In this document: in pieces, positions 38,926 to 47,018 of the stretch
Numbering within the stretch: position 1 is the stretch's first letter
Layout of the letters: the number at the start of each line of letters is the position of its first letter
Assembly (NCBI RefSeq): GCF_017565745.1
Contig: NZ_JAGDYM010000007.1
Coordinates: 62,001-126,000, forward strand
Direction of reading: 5' to 3'
Source: Leucobacter weissii
GTDB lineage: Bacteria > Actinomycetota > Actinomycetes > Actinomycetales > Microbacteriaceae
Length of the DNA stretch: 64,000 bases
Translations under genes and position numbers: made by a program
Notes under the pieces: generated by a model
The model's database searches: none
What the model was told of the DNA's origin: nothing
The model's input: the letters and a program-made list of their open reading frames with translations, nothing else

Positions 38926-38943
38926 TATCTTGACGTCAAGATA
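38926..38943. promoter_or_regulatory. 18-bp perfect palindrome at the -35 of the prpD-comA promoter
   Basis: TATCTTGACGTCAAGATA is a perfect palindrome and extends into A/T flanks (aaa.../...ttt). TTGACG within it is a good -35 hexamer. The TTGACGTCAA core is typical of MarR-family or related dimeric repressor sites. A repressor binding here would block RNA polymerase. No regulator gene is close by. Confidence 0.7.
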
Positions 38944-38959
38944 TTTTCGGCGTTTACTG

Positions 38960-38978
38960 TTAGGGCAGGCAACCCTAA
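38960..38978. promoter_or_regulatory. DtxR/IdeR-like 19-bp palindrome near the transcription start
   Basis: TTAGGGCAGGCAACCCTAA has TTAGGG/CCCTAA arms and the exact length of the DtxR/IdeR box; it agrees with the consensus TTAGGTTAGSCTAACCTAA at about 15 of 19 places. It overlaps the predicted -10/+1 region of the promoter whose -35 is in the upstream palindrome (TACTGT at 38955-38960 as a possible -10). Metal-dependent control is suggested but not proven. Confidence 0.5.
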
Positions 38979-38999
38979 TTATCATCTGAGGAGGATCGC

Positions 39000-40391
39000 G
39001 TGTCTGGATCGCTCGAAACCACAGAGGTGCAGCGGCTCGCGGCGTTCGCGGCGGGCGCAGAGTTCGACGACATCAGCCCGGAGGCGTTGGAGCAGCTGAA
39101 GATCCGCGTGCTCGACACCCTCGGCGTCGCCATCGGCGCGCTCGATGCCGAGCCGATCGTCGCGATCCGTCAGCTGGTCGAGGAGCTCGGCGGCGCTCCC
39201 TCCTCGACGCTCATCGGCGGCGGCCGGACCAGCCCGCAGCTCGCCGCCTTCACCAACAGTGCGCTCAGCCGCTATCTCGACTTCATGGACTCCTACCTGG
39301 CGAAGGGCGAGACCAACCACCCCTCGGACAACCTGGGCGCGGTGCTCGCCGCCGCCGAGAGCGTCGACGCGTCGGGGGCCGAGCTGCTCACCGCGCTCGC
39401 CGTCGCCTACCAGGTGCACACGCGGCTCTCCGACGTCGCGCCCGTCCGGGCGAAGGGCTTCGACCACACCACCCAGGGCGCCTTCGCCGCGGCGGCCTCG
39501 GCCGCGAAGGCGCTGGGCCTCCCGGCCGAGCAGATCGCCCACGCGACGGCCATCGCGGGCACCGCGAACGCCGCCCTGCGCGTCACGCGCACCGGCAATC
39601 TCAGCCACTGGAAGGGGCTCGCCTACCCGCACGTCGCGAAGGAGGGCGTCTTCGCGGCGCTGCTCGCCAGGCGCGGGATCACCGGACCCGAGGCGGTGTT
39701 CGAGGGGAACAAGGGCTTCAAGGAGTCGATCGCCGGCCCCTTCGACATCGACTGGAGCGCCGAGGATCTCGAGAGCGTGCGGCGCACCATCATCAAGAAG
39801 CACAACGCCGAGATCCACTCGCAGTCCGCGCTCGACACCGCGCTCGACATCCGCGCCCAGGACGGCTTCAACGTGCGCGCGGTCGAAAAGGTGCGGCTGA
39901 CCACCTTCGACGTGGCGCACTCCATCATCGGCGGCGGCGAGGAGGGCGACAAGCGCCTCATCCGCACCAAGGAGGAGGCCGACCACTCGCTGCTCTGGAT
40001 GCTCGCCGTGGTGCTGCTCGACGGGGAGCTGACTCCCGCGCAGTACGAGCCCGGGCGCATTGTCGCCGACGACGTGCAGAGCCTGCTGACGCGGGTCGAG
40101 ATCATCCCCAGCCAGGAGTTCTCCGATCGCTTCCCCGAGCACATGCCGGCCGACCTCGAGATCGTCCTCGCCGACGGCACCGTCTTCCGCTCGTCGCAGG
40201 ACAGTTACCGCGGCTTCCACGACGATCCGCTCGACTGGGCGGCCGCCCGCGAGAAGTTCGACGCGCTCGTGACCCCGTTCGCCGGGCCGGCCCTCCGCGA
40301 CGAGATCGCCGAGCTCGTCCACGATCTCGAGCACCGCAGCGTGGCGGAACTGACCGCGGCGCTCGCCCGCGTCCCCGTCACGCGCCGCTGA
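39000..40391 (+). CDS. MmgE/PrpD family protein
   Basis: A 463-aa protein of the 2-methylcitrate dehydratase / cis-aconitate decarboxylase superfamily. The N-terminal helical domain includes LKIRVLDTLGVAIGALDAEPI, SRYLDFMDSYLAKGETNHPSDNLGAVLAAAE (the SxYxDFxDxY/HPSDN signature) and the GFDHTTQGAFAAAASAAKALGL stretch. The C-terminal lid follows from about residue 275. GTG is behind GAGGAGGA. The gene lies 41 bases before comA in one operon. The substrate is not citrate-derived by context; a hydroxy- or sulfo-acid dehydratase/decarboxylase is a reasonable guess only. Confidence 0.88.
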   Translation: MSGSLETTEVQRLAAFAAGAEFDDISPEALEQLKIRVLDTLGVAIGALDAEPIVAIRQLVEELGGAPSSTLIGGGRTSPQLAAFTNSALSRYLDFMDSYLAKGETNHPSDNLGAVLAAAESVDASGAELLTALAVAYQVHTRLSDVAPVRAKGFDHTTQGAFAAAASAAKALGLPAEQIAHATAIAGTANAALRVTRTGNLSHWKGLAYPHVAKEGVFAALLARRGITGPEAVFEGNKGFKESIAGPFDIDWSAEDLESVRRTIIKKHNAEIHSQSALDTALDIRAQDGFNVRAVEKVRLTTFDVAHSIIGGGEEGDKRLIRTKEEADHSLLWMLAVVLLDGELTPAQYEPGRIVADDVQSLLTRVEIIPSQEFSDRFPEHMPADLEIVLADGTVFRSSQDSYRGFHDDPLDWAAAREKFDALVTPFAGPALRDEIAELVHDLEHRSVAELTAALARVPVTRR

Positions 40392-40432
40392 GCGGCGATA
40401 CCCACCCCCACCCGCGAAGAAAGGAACTCATC

Positions 40433-41269
40433 ATGAGCCATGCGGTCCCCCACGACGTCTCGTTCAACTTCGTCCCCCGGGCCTACCGGCCTGCCAAGCC
40501 GCGCGGCTTCGGCGTCACCGAGATCCGCGCCCCCTACTACGCCACCTTCGGCACCCGGCATCTGCAGGACGTCTTCGACGTCGCCGGTCAGTGGGTCGAC
40601 GGCATCAAGTGGGCGGGCGGATCCTTCGCCCTGGCGCCCACCGAGCAGGTGCGCGCCTTCAGCGACATCGCGCACGAGCACGGATCGTACGTCTCCTCGG
40701 GCGGGTGGATCGAGACCGTGCTCCGCTACGGGGACGAGGCCGTCGACCACTACCTCAGGGAGGCCAAGGAGGTCGGCTTCGATGTGATCGAGATCTCCAC
40801 CGGCTTCATCATGCTGAACACCTCCGGCCTGCTGCGGCTGGTGGAGAAGGTCGTGAAGGCCGGGTTGAAGGCGAAGCCGGAGCTGGGCCTCCAGATCGGA
40901 TCCGGTGGCGACTCGAGCGAGGCCGAGCTGGCCGCCGAGAGCAAGAAGGACATCGGCGACCTGGTCGACCGGGGCAAGAAAGCGCTCGACGCCGGCGCCT
41001 CGATCATCATGATCGAGTCCGAGGGCATCACCGAGAACGTGACCGAGTGGGACACCGGGGCCGCGGCCTCCATCATCAACGGACTCGGCCTCGAGAACGT
41101 GATGTTCGAGGCGGCCGACGGACCGGTGTTCGAGTGGTACGTCAAGAACTATGGCAACGAGGTGAACCTCTTCGTCGACCACAGCCAGATCCTGCAGCTC
41201 GAGGGGCTGCGGCAGAACATCTGGGGCAACAAGAGCACCTGGGGCCGGGTGATCAACCCGGCGCCCTGA
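40433..41269 (+). CDS. Phosphosulfolactate synthase family protein (ComA-like)
   Basis: A 278-aa TIM-barrel protein. ComA makes phosphosulfolactate from phosphoenolpyruvate and sulfite in coenzyme M synthesis. Here GVTEIRAPYYATFG, IKWAGGSFALAP, SSGGWIETVLRYGDEAVDHYL, EVGFDVIEISTGFI, IIMIESEGITENV and LFVDHSQILQLEGLR follow the family pattern. No comB or comC is near and coenzyme M is not expected in this group, so a related reaction is likely; paralogues exist in bacteria, fungi and plants. ATG is 6 bases after AAGGAA. The last 49 bases, minus 18, recur 8.1 kb downstream at 49367-49415. Confidence 0.85.
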   Translation: MSHAVPHDVSFNFVPRAYRPAKPRGFGVTEIRAPYYATFGTRHLQDVFDVAGQWVDGIKWAGGSFALAPTEQVRAFSDIAHEHGSYVSSGGWIETVLRYGDEAVDHYLREAKEVGFDVIEISTGFIMLNTSGLLRLVEKVVKAGLKAKPELGLQIGSGGDSSEAELAAESKKDIGDLVDRGKKALDAGASIIMIESEGITENVTEWDTGAAASIINGLGLENVMFEAADGPVFEWYVKNYGNEVNLFVDHSQILQLEGLRQNIWGNKSTWGRVINPAP

Positions 41270-41275
41270 CCCGGA

Positions 41276-41319
41276 TGCGCTCTTGGCGGGGAGCGGCGTG
41301 CGACATTCCCCGCCAAGAG
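41276..41319. terminator. Strong hairpin directly after comA
   Basis: A 15-bp perfect stem: cgctcttggcgggga pairs with tccccgccaagagcg across a loop of about 14 bases. It begins 8 bases after the comA stop. It probably ends the prpD-comA transcript and also marks the left edge of the island. Confidence 0.75.
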
Positions 41320-41375
41320 CGTCACGCCTCCGTAGATGTGATTTGTCTTTCTTCGTCATATGCTAATAAACTGAA

Positions 41376-41410
41376 GCTGCCCTTCATCCGATGAATGGAT
41401 GAGGGGCAGT
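41376..41410 (+). promoter_or_regulatory. Leader hairpin before the first island gene
   Basis: ctgcccttcatcc pairs with ggatgaggggcag (one G-U pair) around a 7-base loop. The segment upstream (about 41335-41375) is unusually AT-rich for this genome, with TAAACT-like -10 sequence, and is the likely promoter. The GTG at 41441 is 30 bases downstream. Confidence 0.5.
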
Positions 41411-41440
41411 ATCTTGTTGCGTTGAACGATGGGGAGCGCC

Positions 41441-43735
41441 GTGACACCGATTCGCGAAGGGGTTCGAACGTGGCGACTCGGGGGGAGGCGCAGGATCATG
41501 GCCGTCGTGGCGGCCGCGGCTCTCGCTCTCGGGGGGCTCGTGTTCACCGACGGCGCCACACCGGCGGCGGCGGCGTCGCCGCCGGTCGGGATCGTGTCGA
41601 TCGCCTCGTCCGTCGACCCCGTGGGCCGACTGGGCGTGAAGCTCAACTGCTCCTCCAAGAAGACCTGCTCGGGCACCGCGACGGTGCGCGTCTCGGGAGT
41701 GAACAGTTCCAAGGCCCGGTTCTCTGTCGGCGGCAGGAAAGCGAAGATCGTCAGGATCGCGCTATCGGCGAAGCAACTGCAGTCCATCCATGACGCCACC
41801 GGCGGCCGTCGCTCCGTCGAGGTGCGCGTGCAGACGAAGAAACCAGTGAAGAAGACGGTGCGGAAGTCCCGGTCGGTGCGGATGATCGCGCCGTTACGTG
41901 TGACCTCCCTGGACACTCGGGTTTCGAGCGCCGGGCGTGTGGGCTTCACCGTCGCGTGCGTAGAGGTGCGCGCCTGCAAGGGGAGCGCCTCGCTCACCCT
42001 CGGCGGAACTGCCGGAGGCCGCGTCGCCGTAAGCGTGCCGGCGAAGAAGTCGCGAAGCTACACCGCCGTGCTGAACGCGAAGCAGCGGGCCACGCTCTCG
42101 GCGGCCGCGGGCGGTGCACTCGGTGCGCGGGTATCGGTAGCGCTCTCCGCTCCGATCAAGCTGACCGTAGTCGGAAGCGGCTCGGTGCGATCGGCGCCGA
42201 CGCCCCCCGACCCGGTAGATCCCCCGGACCCGATCGATCCGACCGATCCCGGCGGCGGGCACGAACACGGCGAGGACCCGGTCTACTCGCACGCCTACCA
42301 GAACTCCTGGAGGCCGAGCGAGTACGACACCTGCACGCAGGAGGAGCACGACGGCTACGCGGTGACCGGCCCCGACGGCAAGCTCTACCCGGGCTGGCAT
42401 CCGTCGGTGCACGAGCGCGCCGACGGCACCACCTGCACCTTCGGGCACGAGCACGGCGACGATCCGAGGAGATCGTCCATCTACACCTGGGTGCTGCAGA
42501 AGCTGCGTGAGGAGAACCCTGAGGTCGACGGCATCCCCTTCGGATACACCTCCGAGCGGCTCATGGAATACGCGGAGGCCAATGGCGGCGGAGTGCACCG
42601 GCACGAGGACGATCCCGGCCACAAAGTCGTGATCTCGAACAACCAGGCGATGCTCCGCGGCCCCTATCCGGCGGACCAGACCTCGTTCGTCGACGAGTTC
42701 GGCCAGAGCAAGAACCTGCGTTGTGACTTCCTCATCAAGATCCACCAGGGCAGCCATTCGCCCGATGCGACGCGGAACAACACGCATGAACTGTTCTATG
42801 CGATGAAGTGCAACGACGGATCGGAACTGGTCACCAACAAGCTCACCAACTTCGGCGACCCGAACGAGCTCGCCACGTCGTGCAGCAGGGAGTTCTCGAA
42901 CTCCCTGGCCGCGTTCAGCGGCGCTCCCCTGCATCTCGAGACCTCGGGATCAGACCTGCCCCAGGGAGAGGGGGGCGAGCGTCACCTCCCCACCACGGGC
43001 TGCCTGGCCCAGCACATGTTCAACGGCAGCGTGGGGGTCGACTCCCGCTACCCGGACGGTCCGCTCTTCAACGACCGCAACGACTTCATGGCCTCGCCCG
43101 ACTCCGTCGACCCGGGCTGGTGGTGGGCCGGGTACGAGCAATGGCAGTCGTTCAACACGATCCGCGCCGTGGACGGCACCCTGCTGGCCCAATACGAACC
43201 CTGGTTCGGCATCCAGAATCCCAGCCGCTACTGGGACGAGACCACCGGTCAGATCGCTTACCTGAACGACCTGGCCTGGGCGGACGGCAACCATCAGCTC
43301 ATCCCGAGCAGTATCTGGAAGGAGCAGCGATCGCTCAGCCCTGCGGCGCCGATCGATCGCAAGGATCCGCGCGCCTACTTCAACGGCGCCCAACGCGACG
43401 CCTGGCTGGCGAAGGCGCTCGTGAAGAACGAGAGCGGGCACAGTACGCTCTACATCGATCCGTGGGGGAGGAACGCGCAGGCGACTCCCTTCACCGGCGC
43501 CATCAGGATCCATATCTCCGAACGCGACAACAGCGCCCTCGTGCCGACGACCCGCCCGGTCACGGCGAATCGAGGCGGACTCGCCGGATACACGCGGGAA
43601 GGCGCCGAGCGGAGCGGGCCCACTGCGCCCCGCAAGATCCGGCACCTCGACGGATCGCTGACGAACAACCGCTTCTTCTTCAACTACGGGATCGACGCGC
43701 AGGGCGACGATCTCGGCATCCACGCCCCGAACTAG
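41441..43735 (+). CDS. Large secreted protein with tandem basic domains and an HEHG(D/E)DP domain
   Basis: About 764 aa. GTG 41441 is favoured (GGGGAG just upstream); ATG 41429, in frame, has no Shine-Dalgarno. The signal peptide spans ALALGGLVFTDGATPAAAA. Two tandem basic modules of about 100 aa follow, aligned as LGVKLNCSSKKTCSGTATV and VGFTVACVEVRACKGSASL, each with two Cys. A Pro/Asp linker leads to a C-terminal domain with GHEHGEDPVYSHAYQNSW and TFGHEHGDDPRRSSIYTW, many His and Cys, and THELFYAMKCNDG. I believe this HEHG domain belongs to an uncharacterised bacterial family, possibly metal-binding. No LPXTG anchor. Confidence 0.75.
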   Translation: MTPIREGVRTWRLGGRRRIMAVVAAAALALGGLVFTDGATPAAAASPPVGIVSIASSVDPVGRLGVKLNCSSKKTCSGTATVRVSGVNSSKARFSVGGRKAKIVRIALSAKQLQSIHDATGGRRSVEVRVQTKKPVKKTVRKSRSVRMIAPLRVTSLDTRVSSAGRVGFTVACVEVRACKGSASLTLGGTAGGRVAVSVPAKKSRSYTAVLNAKQRATLSAAAGGALGARVSVALSAPIKLTVVGSGSVRSAPTPPDPVDPPDPIDPTDPGGGHEHGEDPVYSHAYQNSWRPSEYDTCTQEEHDGYAVTGPDGKLYPGWHPSVHERADGTTCTFGHEHGDDPRRSSIYTWVLQKLREENPEVDGIPFGYTSERLMEYAEANGGGVHRHEDDPGHKVVISNNQAMLRGPYPADQTSFVDEFGQSKNLRCDFLIKIHQGSHSPDATRNNTHELFYAMKCNDGSELVTNKLTNFGDPNELATSCSREFSNSLAAFSGAPLHLETSGSDLPQGEGGERHLPTTGCLAQHMFNGSVGVDSRYPDGPLFNDRNDFMASPDSVDPGWWWAGYEQWQSFNTIRAVDGTLLAQYEPWFGIQNPSRYWDETTGQIAYLNDLAWADGNHQLIPSSIWKEQRSLSPAAPIDRKDPRAYFNGAQRDAWLAKALVKNESGHSTLYIDPWGRNAQATPFTGAIRIHISERDNSALVPTTRPVTANRGGLAGYTREGAERSGPTAPRKIRHLDGSLTNNRFFFNYGIDAQGDDLGIHAPN

Positions 43736-43837
43736 TGCGGCGAGCCGGGAACGAGCGGGTCGTGCAATCCACTCCCAGGACGACGCGCTCCGCAGCTCGA
43801 CGCAACGCATCAGAGACAGAAAGACAGGGAACACCCG

Positions 43838-46800
43838 ATGAGAGACAGCCGCACACAAACGCTGCGCCTACTCGCCGCGGGAACGGCAGCGGCGCTCGCC
43901 GCCGGGCTGCTCACAGCAGTCGGCGCGGCGACGGCGCAAGCGATGGAGCTCGAAGGATCGACGGGAGGGAACGCTCAGGGTCCGACCGTGGTCACCAGCC
44001 AGAACGGCCACTACAACTCGGCCGTCGTGAATCGCGACATCGGCGTGTGCCAACTCGAGAGCGGTGAGCGGCCGGGGCTATTCACCGCCGGCGCCTATCA
44101 GGGCGTGACGAACGCGATCACCGACTATTATGCCGGCGACAATGCGCTCATGGAGCAGAGTTACGTCAACCGCGGCCTCGATCCCGCGACATCCAGCAAG
44201 TGGATCGGGTACGGCAGCTCTTTCACGCGGTCATGGGATACGAGGGGCCTTACCGCCCGCTGCATAGCCGACACCGATGGAGACGGGCTCGACGGCGTGG
44301 TCACTCTGGATCTCACCTATAAACGGGCGGCGCTCCGTCAAGGAAACGGTACGGTCAACACCCGCGGAGTAGTCGGCCTGAAGCCCAGCACCCTGCGATA
44401 TCAGTGGGGGCCCGAGGTCGCGCTCGACAACGAGACTCCGGCGAACGGCGTTGGCGACCTCGACGGCGACGGCCTGAACGAGTTCATGGTGGCGGAGCGG
44501 GCCTACTCCACAGCCGGACACGACGATGCCGGGAGGATCTGGGTGCTTCGCGGAGAGAACCTCGACGCGCTCCCAGCGAGTACCTACACGCGAGACCTCA
44601 CCGGGGAGTTGCCGGGCGCATCGGTCTGGGGTACCATCATCGGCCCTCCGGGTGCGAAGCTCGACGTAGCCAGAGCCGTCTCCGATGTGAACGGCGACGG
44701 CAGGGTCGACCTGCTCGTCGGCTCGTCGAGTTCGTCCTCGATCTGGGCGGTCTACGGCAAGCCGTCCGGCGAAGACGCGCACCACATCGATCTCTCCGAT
44801 CTCGACGCCGCCGACGGAGTCGAGATCGCCCGATCCACCGACGGTTCGCCGCTCGGTTCGGCGATCGTCGCGGCGAAGGACCTCACCGGCGACGGCAATG
44901 CCGACCTCGTGATCGGGATCGCGCCGAGCATCGACGGTCGCGGCGGCGTTGCGGTGCTCAACGGTCCGATCAAACCCGAGCGGGTGGACATCGACCCCAT
45001 CGCAGGCACGGTCGGCGCCTCGGGCTCGCGCGGGCTCTGGATCGGTGCGGAACAGGTCGACGACGGGCTGGGCTACTCGGTCGACGTGCTCGAAGATTTC
45101 GGCGGTCAGGGCAAGCACGCCCTGATCGTCGGTGCGCCGGGCTACGACGTCGGCGGGGTCGAAGGCCTCGTGAACGGCGGGGCGGCATACGTGCTGCACG
45201 GCATCCCCGCGACCGGGAAGCTGTCTTTGGCCGAGCTGACCGAGCAGCAGGGGTACCGTATCGACGGCGAACCCCGCGACGAAGGCTACTGGGGGCCGAC
45301 CTTCGATCTTTCGGACGCGCCGGTGCGACTCGGCGTCGCGGTCGCCGACGTGGGCGATGTCGACGGCAACGGTGCGACCGATTTCGCGATCAATGCGAAG
45401 GGGCGCTACCACGAGGGCAATTACCCCTATTACCCGCCTGGCCAGATCCACGTCGCGTTGCGCGGGGAGATACCGACCTTCGCCGAGATCAGCGCCGCCC
45501 GCGTCGTCGGGGTCAACGCGGTGAACCTCAACGGCCGCGAGAACGTGGTCGACGCGACGAGCGAGACGCTTCGACTGCGCGGCAATCTTCGGGCGCGCAC
45601 GCTCGACGGCATCAGTCAGCCGATCCGCTTCACCGTCGACGAATCGGTGCTCGAGTCGTGCGGAACCCCGACGACGCAGGCCGACCGGGCACTGACCATC
45701 GCGGGCTACGGTTACTGCGACGGCGCCTCCGTCGTCGAGTACGGTAGGCACCGCCTGGGCATCGCTTACGCCGGCGCCGAAGGGAGCTTCGGGTCGAGTG
45801 AATCCGCGCCGCTCGAGGTATTCGTGACCGACGACACACGCATCTCGGTGTTGGCGGGGAACGGAGTGGTGGACCGGCCGATCGACGTGATAGCCGAAGT
45901 ATCGGCGGTGTCCTCCGACAAGGTGGTGGAGGGCGGTCGCGCCGATTTCTTCACCGTCCACGACGGCGCGACGTCGCCGATCCCCGAGTGCCAGAACGTG
46001 CCCGTCGAGAGCGGTTCCGCGGTGTGCGGTCTCGTTCCGCAGGAGACCGAGGACATCGTGGTCCGAGCCGTGTACACCGGTCTCGAGGAGCCGCGGGGCG
46101 ACGACCAGGACGACACGGTGCGAGTGTTGCGCTCCTCGATGAGTGCCGACGCCGAGATCGACGTCCGGGAGCGCGCCGATCTGAGCCTGGCGCTGTCGCG
46201 CACCGCCGTCTCCTATGGGGACACCGTGCGCGTGAGTGTTGCCACCGGCGCCGGGGCGACCGGGGCCGTCGACGTTCTGGTGGACGGCGAGGCCGTGGAC
46301 CGCGTCGAGCTGAACTCGGGCCGCGGCACCGCCACTCTCGTCGACCTGTCGGTCGGCACGCACGCGGTCACCGCGAGCTACTCGGGTGATGCCAGGTTCG
46401 GGGCGTCGAAGGCCGAGGGCGAGACCGTGCGGGTGGATCCGGCCGAGGTCGCCATTTCGCTTCCACGGGTGACGAAGCCGAGTCAGGCGTACCACACGAA
46501 ATCGCCGGTCATCGTGCGCGCCGAGGTTCGGGGGCTCTCCTCCGGTACGGTCGAACTGCACGCGGGGTCTCGGCTGATCGGATCCGCGCGCGTCGTCGAC
46601 GGGAGCGCGTCCTGGCGGCTCCCCGCCGATCTCCGCGTCGGCGGCACCGCGCTCCGGGCGAGTTTCGCGGGCAGCGCGACCCACGCGGCAGCGAAGTCGG
46701 CGAAGACCGCATTCACCGTGAGGAAGGACGCCTCCAAGATCAGGATCGCGAGTTCGACCTTCAAGAAGGGGAAGCGTCCGGAGGTGAGGGTCTCGTTCGG

Positions 46801-47014
46801 GCGTCTGGAGAGCGGCGCCTATCCGACGGGAACGGTCGTCGTGAAGGCGGGGAGCGCCACCAGGAGGGTCGCGCTGAAGGCCGCCCATAGGGGAAGGCTC
46901 ACCGTGATCCTTCCGAAGCGGAAGACCTCGGTGAGCGTTCGGGCGACGTTCACGCCGAAGAGCACGGCGACGGTCGCGAAGACCAGCGCGAAGAAGACGA
47001 TCAAGGCGAGGTAG
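43838..47014 (+). CDS. Secreted FG-GAP/Ig-repeat surface protein
   Basis: A 1058-aa exported protein. The signal peptide ends near ATAQA (residue 36). Residues 190-560 hold FG-GAP (integrin-alpha-type) repeats with Ca-binding loops: VGDLDGDGLNEFMVA, VSDVNGDGRVDLLVG, AKDLTGDGNADLVIG, VGDVDGNGATDFAIN. Bacterial Ig-like repeats follow from about 600 to 960 (VSYGDTVRVSVATG). The last 95 residues form a basic module (FKKGKRPEVRVSFG, PTGTVVVKAGSATRRVALKA) shared with the next protein. No sortase motif. It starts about 100 bases after the first island gene and ends 4 bases before the third. A beta-propeller adhesin-like role is likely. Confidence 0.8.
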   Translation: MRDSRTQTLRLLAAGTAAALAAGLLTAVGAATAQAMELEGSTGGNAQGPTVVTSQNGHYNSAVVNRDIGVCQLESGERPGLFTAGAYQGVTNAITDYYAGDNALMEQSYVNRGLDPATSSKWIGYGSSFTRSWDTRGLTARCIADTDGDGLDGVVTLDLTYKRAALRQGNGTVNTRGVVGLKPSTLRYQWGPEVALDNETPANGVGDLDGDGLNEFMVAERAYSTAGHDDAGRIWVLRGENLDALPASTYTRDLTGELPGASVWGTIIGPPGAKLDVARAVSDVNGDGRVDLLVGSSSSSSIWAVYGKPSGEDAHHIDLSDLDAADGVEIARSTDGSPLGSAIVAAKDLTGDGNADLVIGIAPSIDGRGGVAVLNGPIKPERVDIDPIAGTVGASGSRGLWIGAEQVDDGLGYSVDVLEDFGGQGKHALIVGAPGYDVGGVEGLVNGGAAYVLHGIPATGKLSLAELTEQQGYRIDGEPRDEGYWGPTFDLSDAPVRLGVAVADVGDVDGNGATDFAINAKGRYHEGNYPYYPPGQIHVALRGEIPTFAEISAARVVGVNAVNLNGRENVVDATSETLRLRGNLRARTLDGISQPIRFTVDESVLESCGTPTTQADRALTIAGYGYCDGASVVEYGRHRLGIAYAGAEGSFGSSESAPLEVFVTDDTRISVLAGNGVVDRPIDVIAEVSAVSSDKVVEGGRADFFTVHDGATSPIPECQNVPVESGSAVCGLVPQETEDIVVRAVYTGLEEPRGDDQDDTVRVLRSSMSADAEIDVRERADLSLALSRTAVSYGDTVRVSVATGAGATGAVDVLVDGEAVDRVELNSGRGTATLVDLSVGTHAVTASYSGDARFGASKAEGETVRVDPAEVAISLPRVTKPSQAYHTKSPVIVRAEVRGLSSGTVELHAGSRLIGSARVVDGSASWRLPADLRVGGTALRASFAGSATHAAAKSAKTAFTVRKDASKIRIASSTFKKGKRPEVRVSFGRLESGAYPTGTVVVKAGSATRRVALKAAHRGRLTVILPKRKTSVSVRATFTPKSTATVAKTSAKKTIKAR

Positions 47015-47018
47015 ACCC

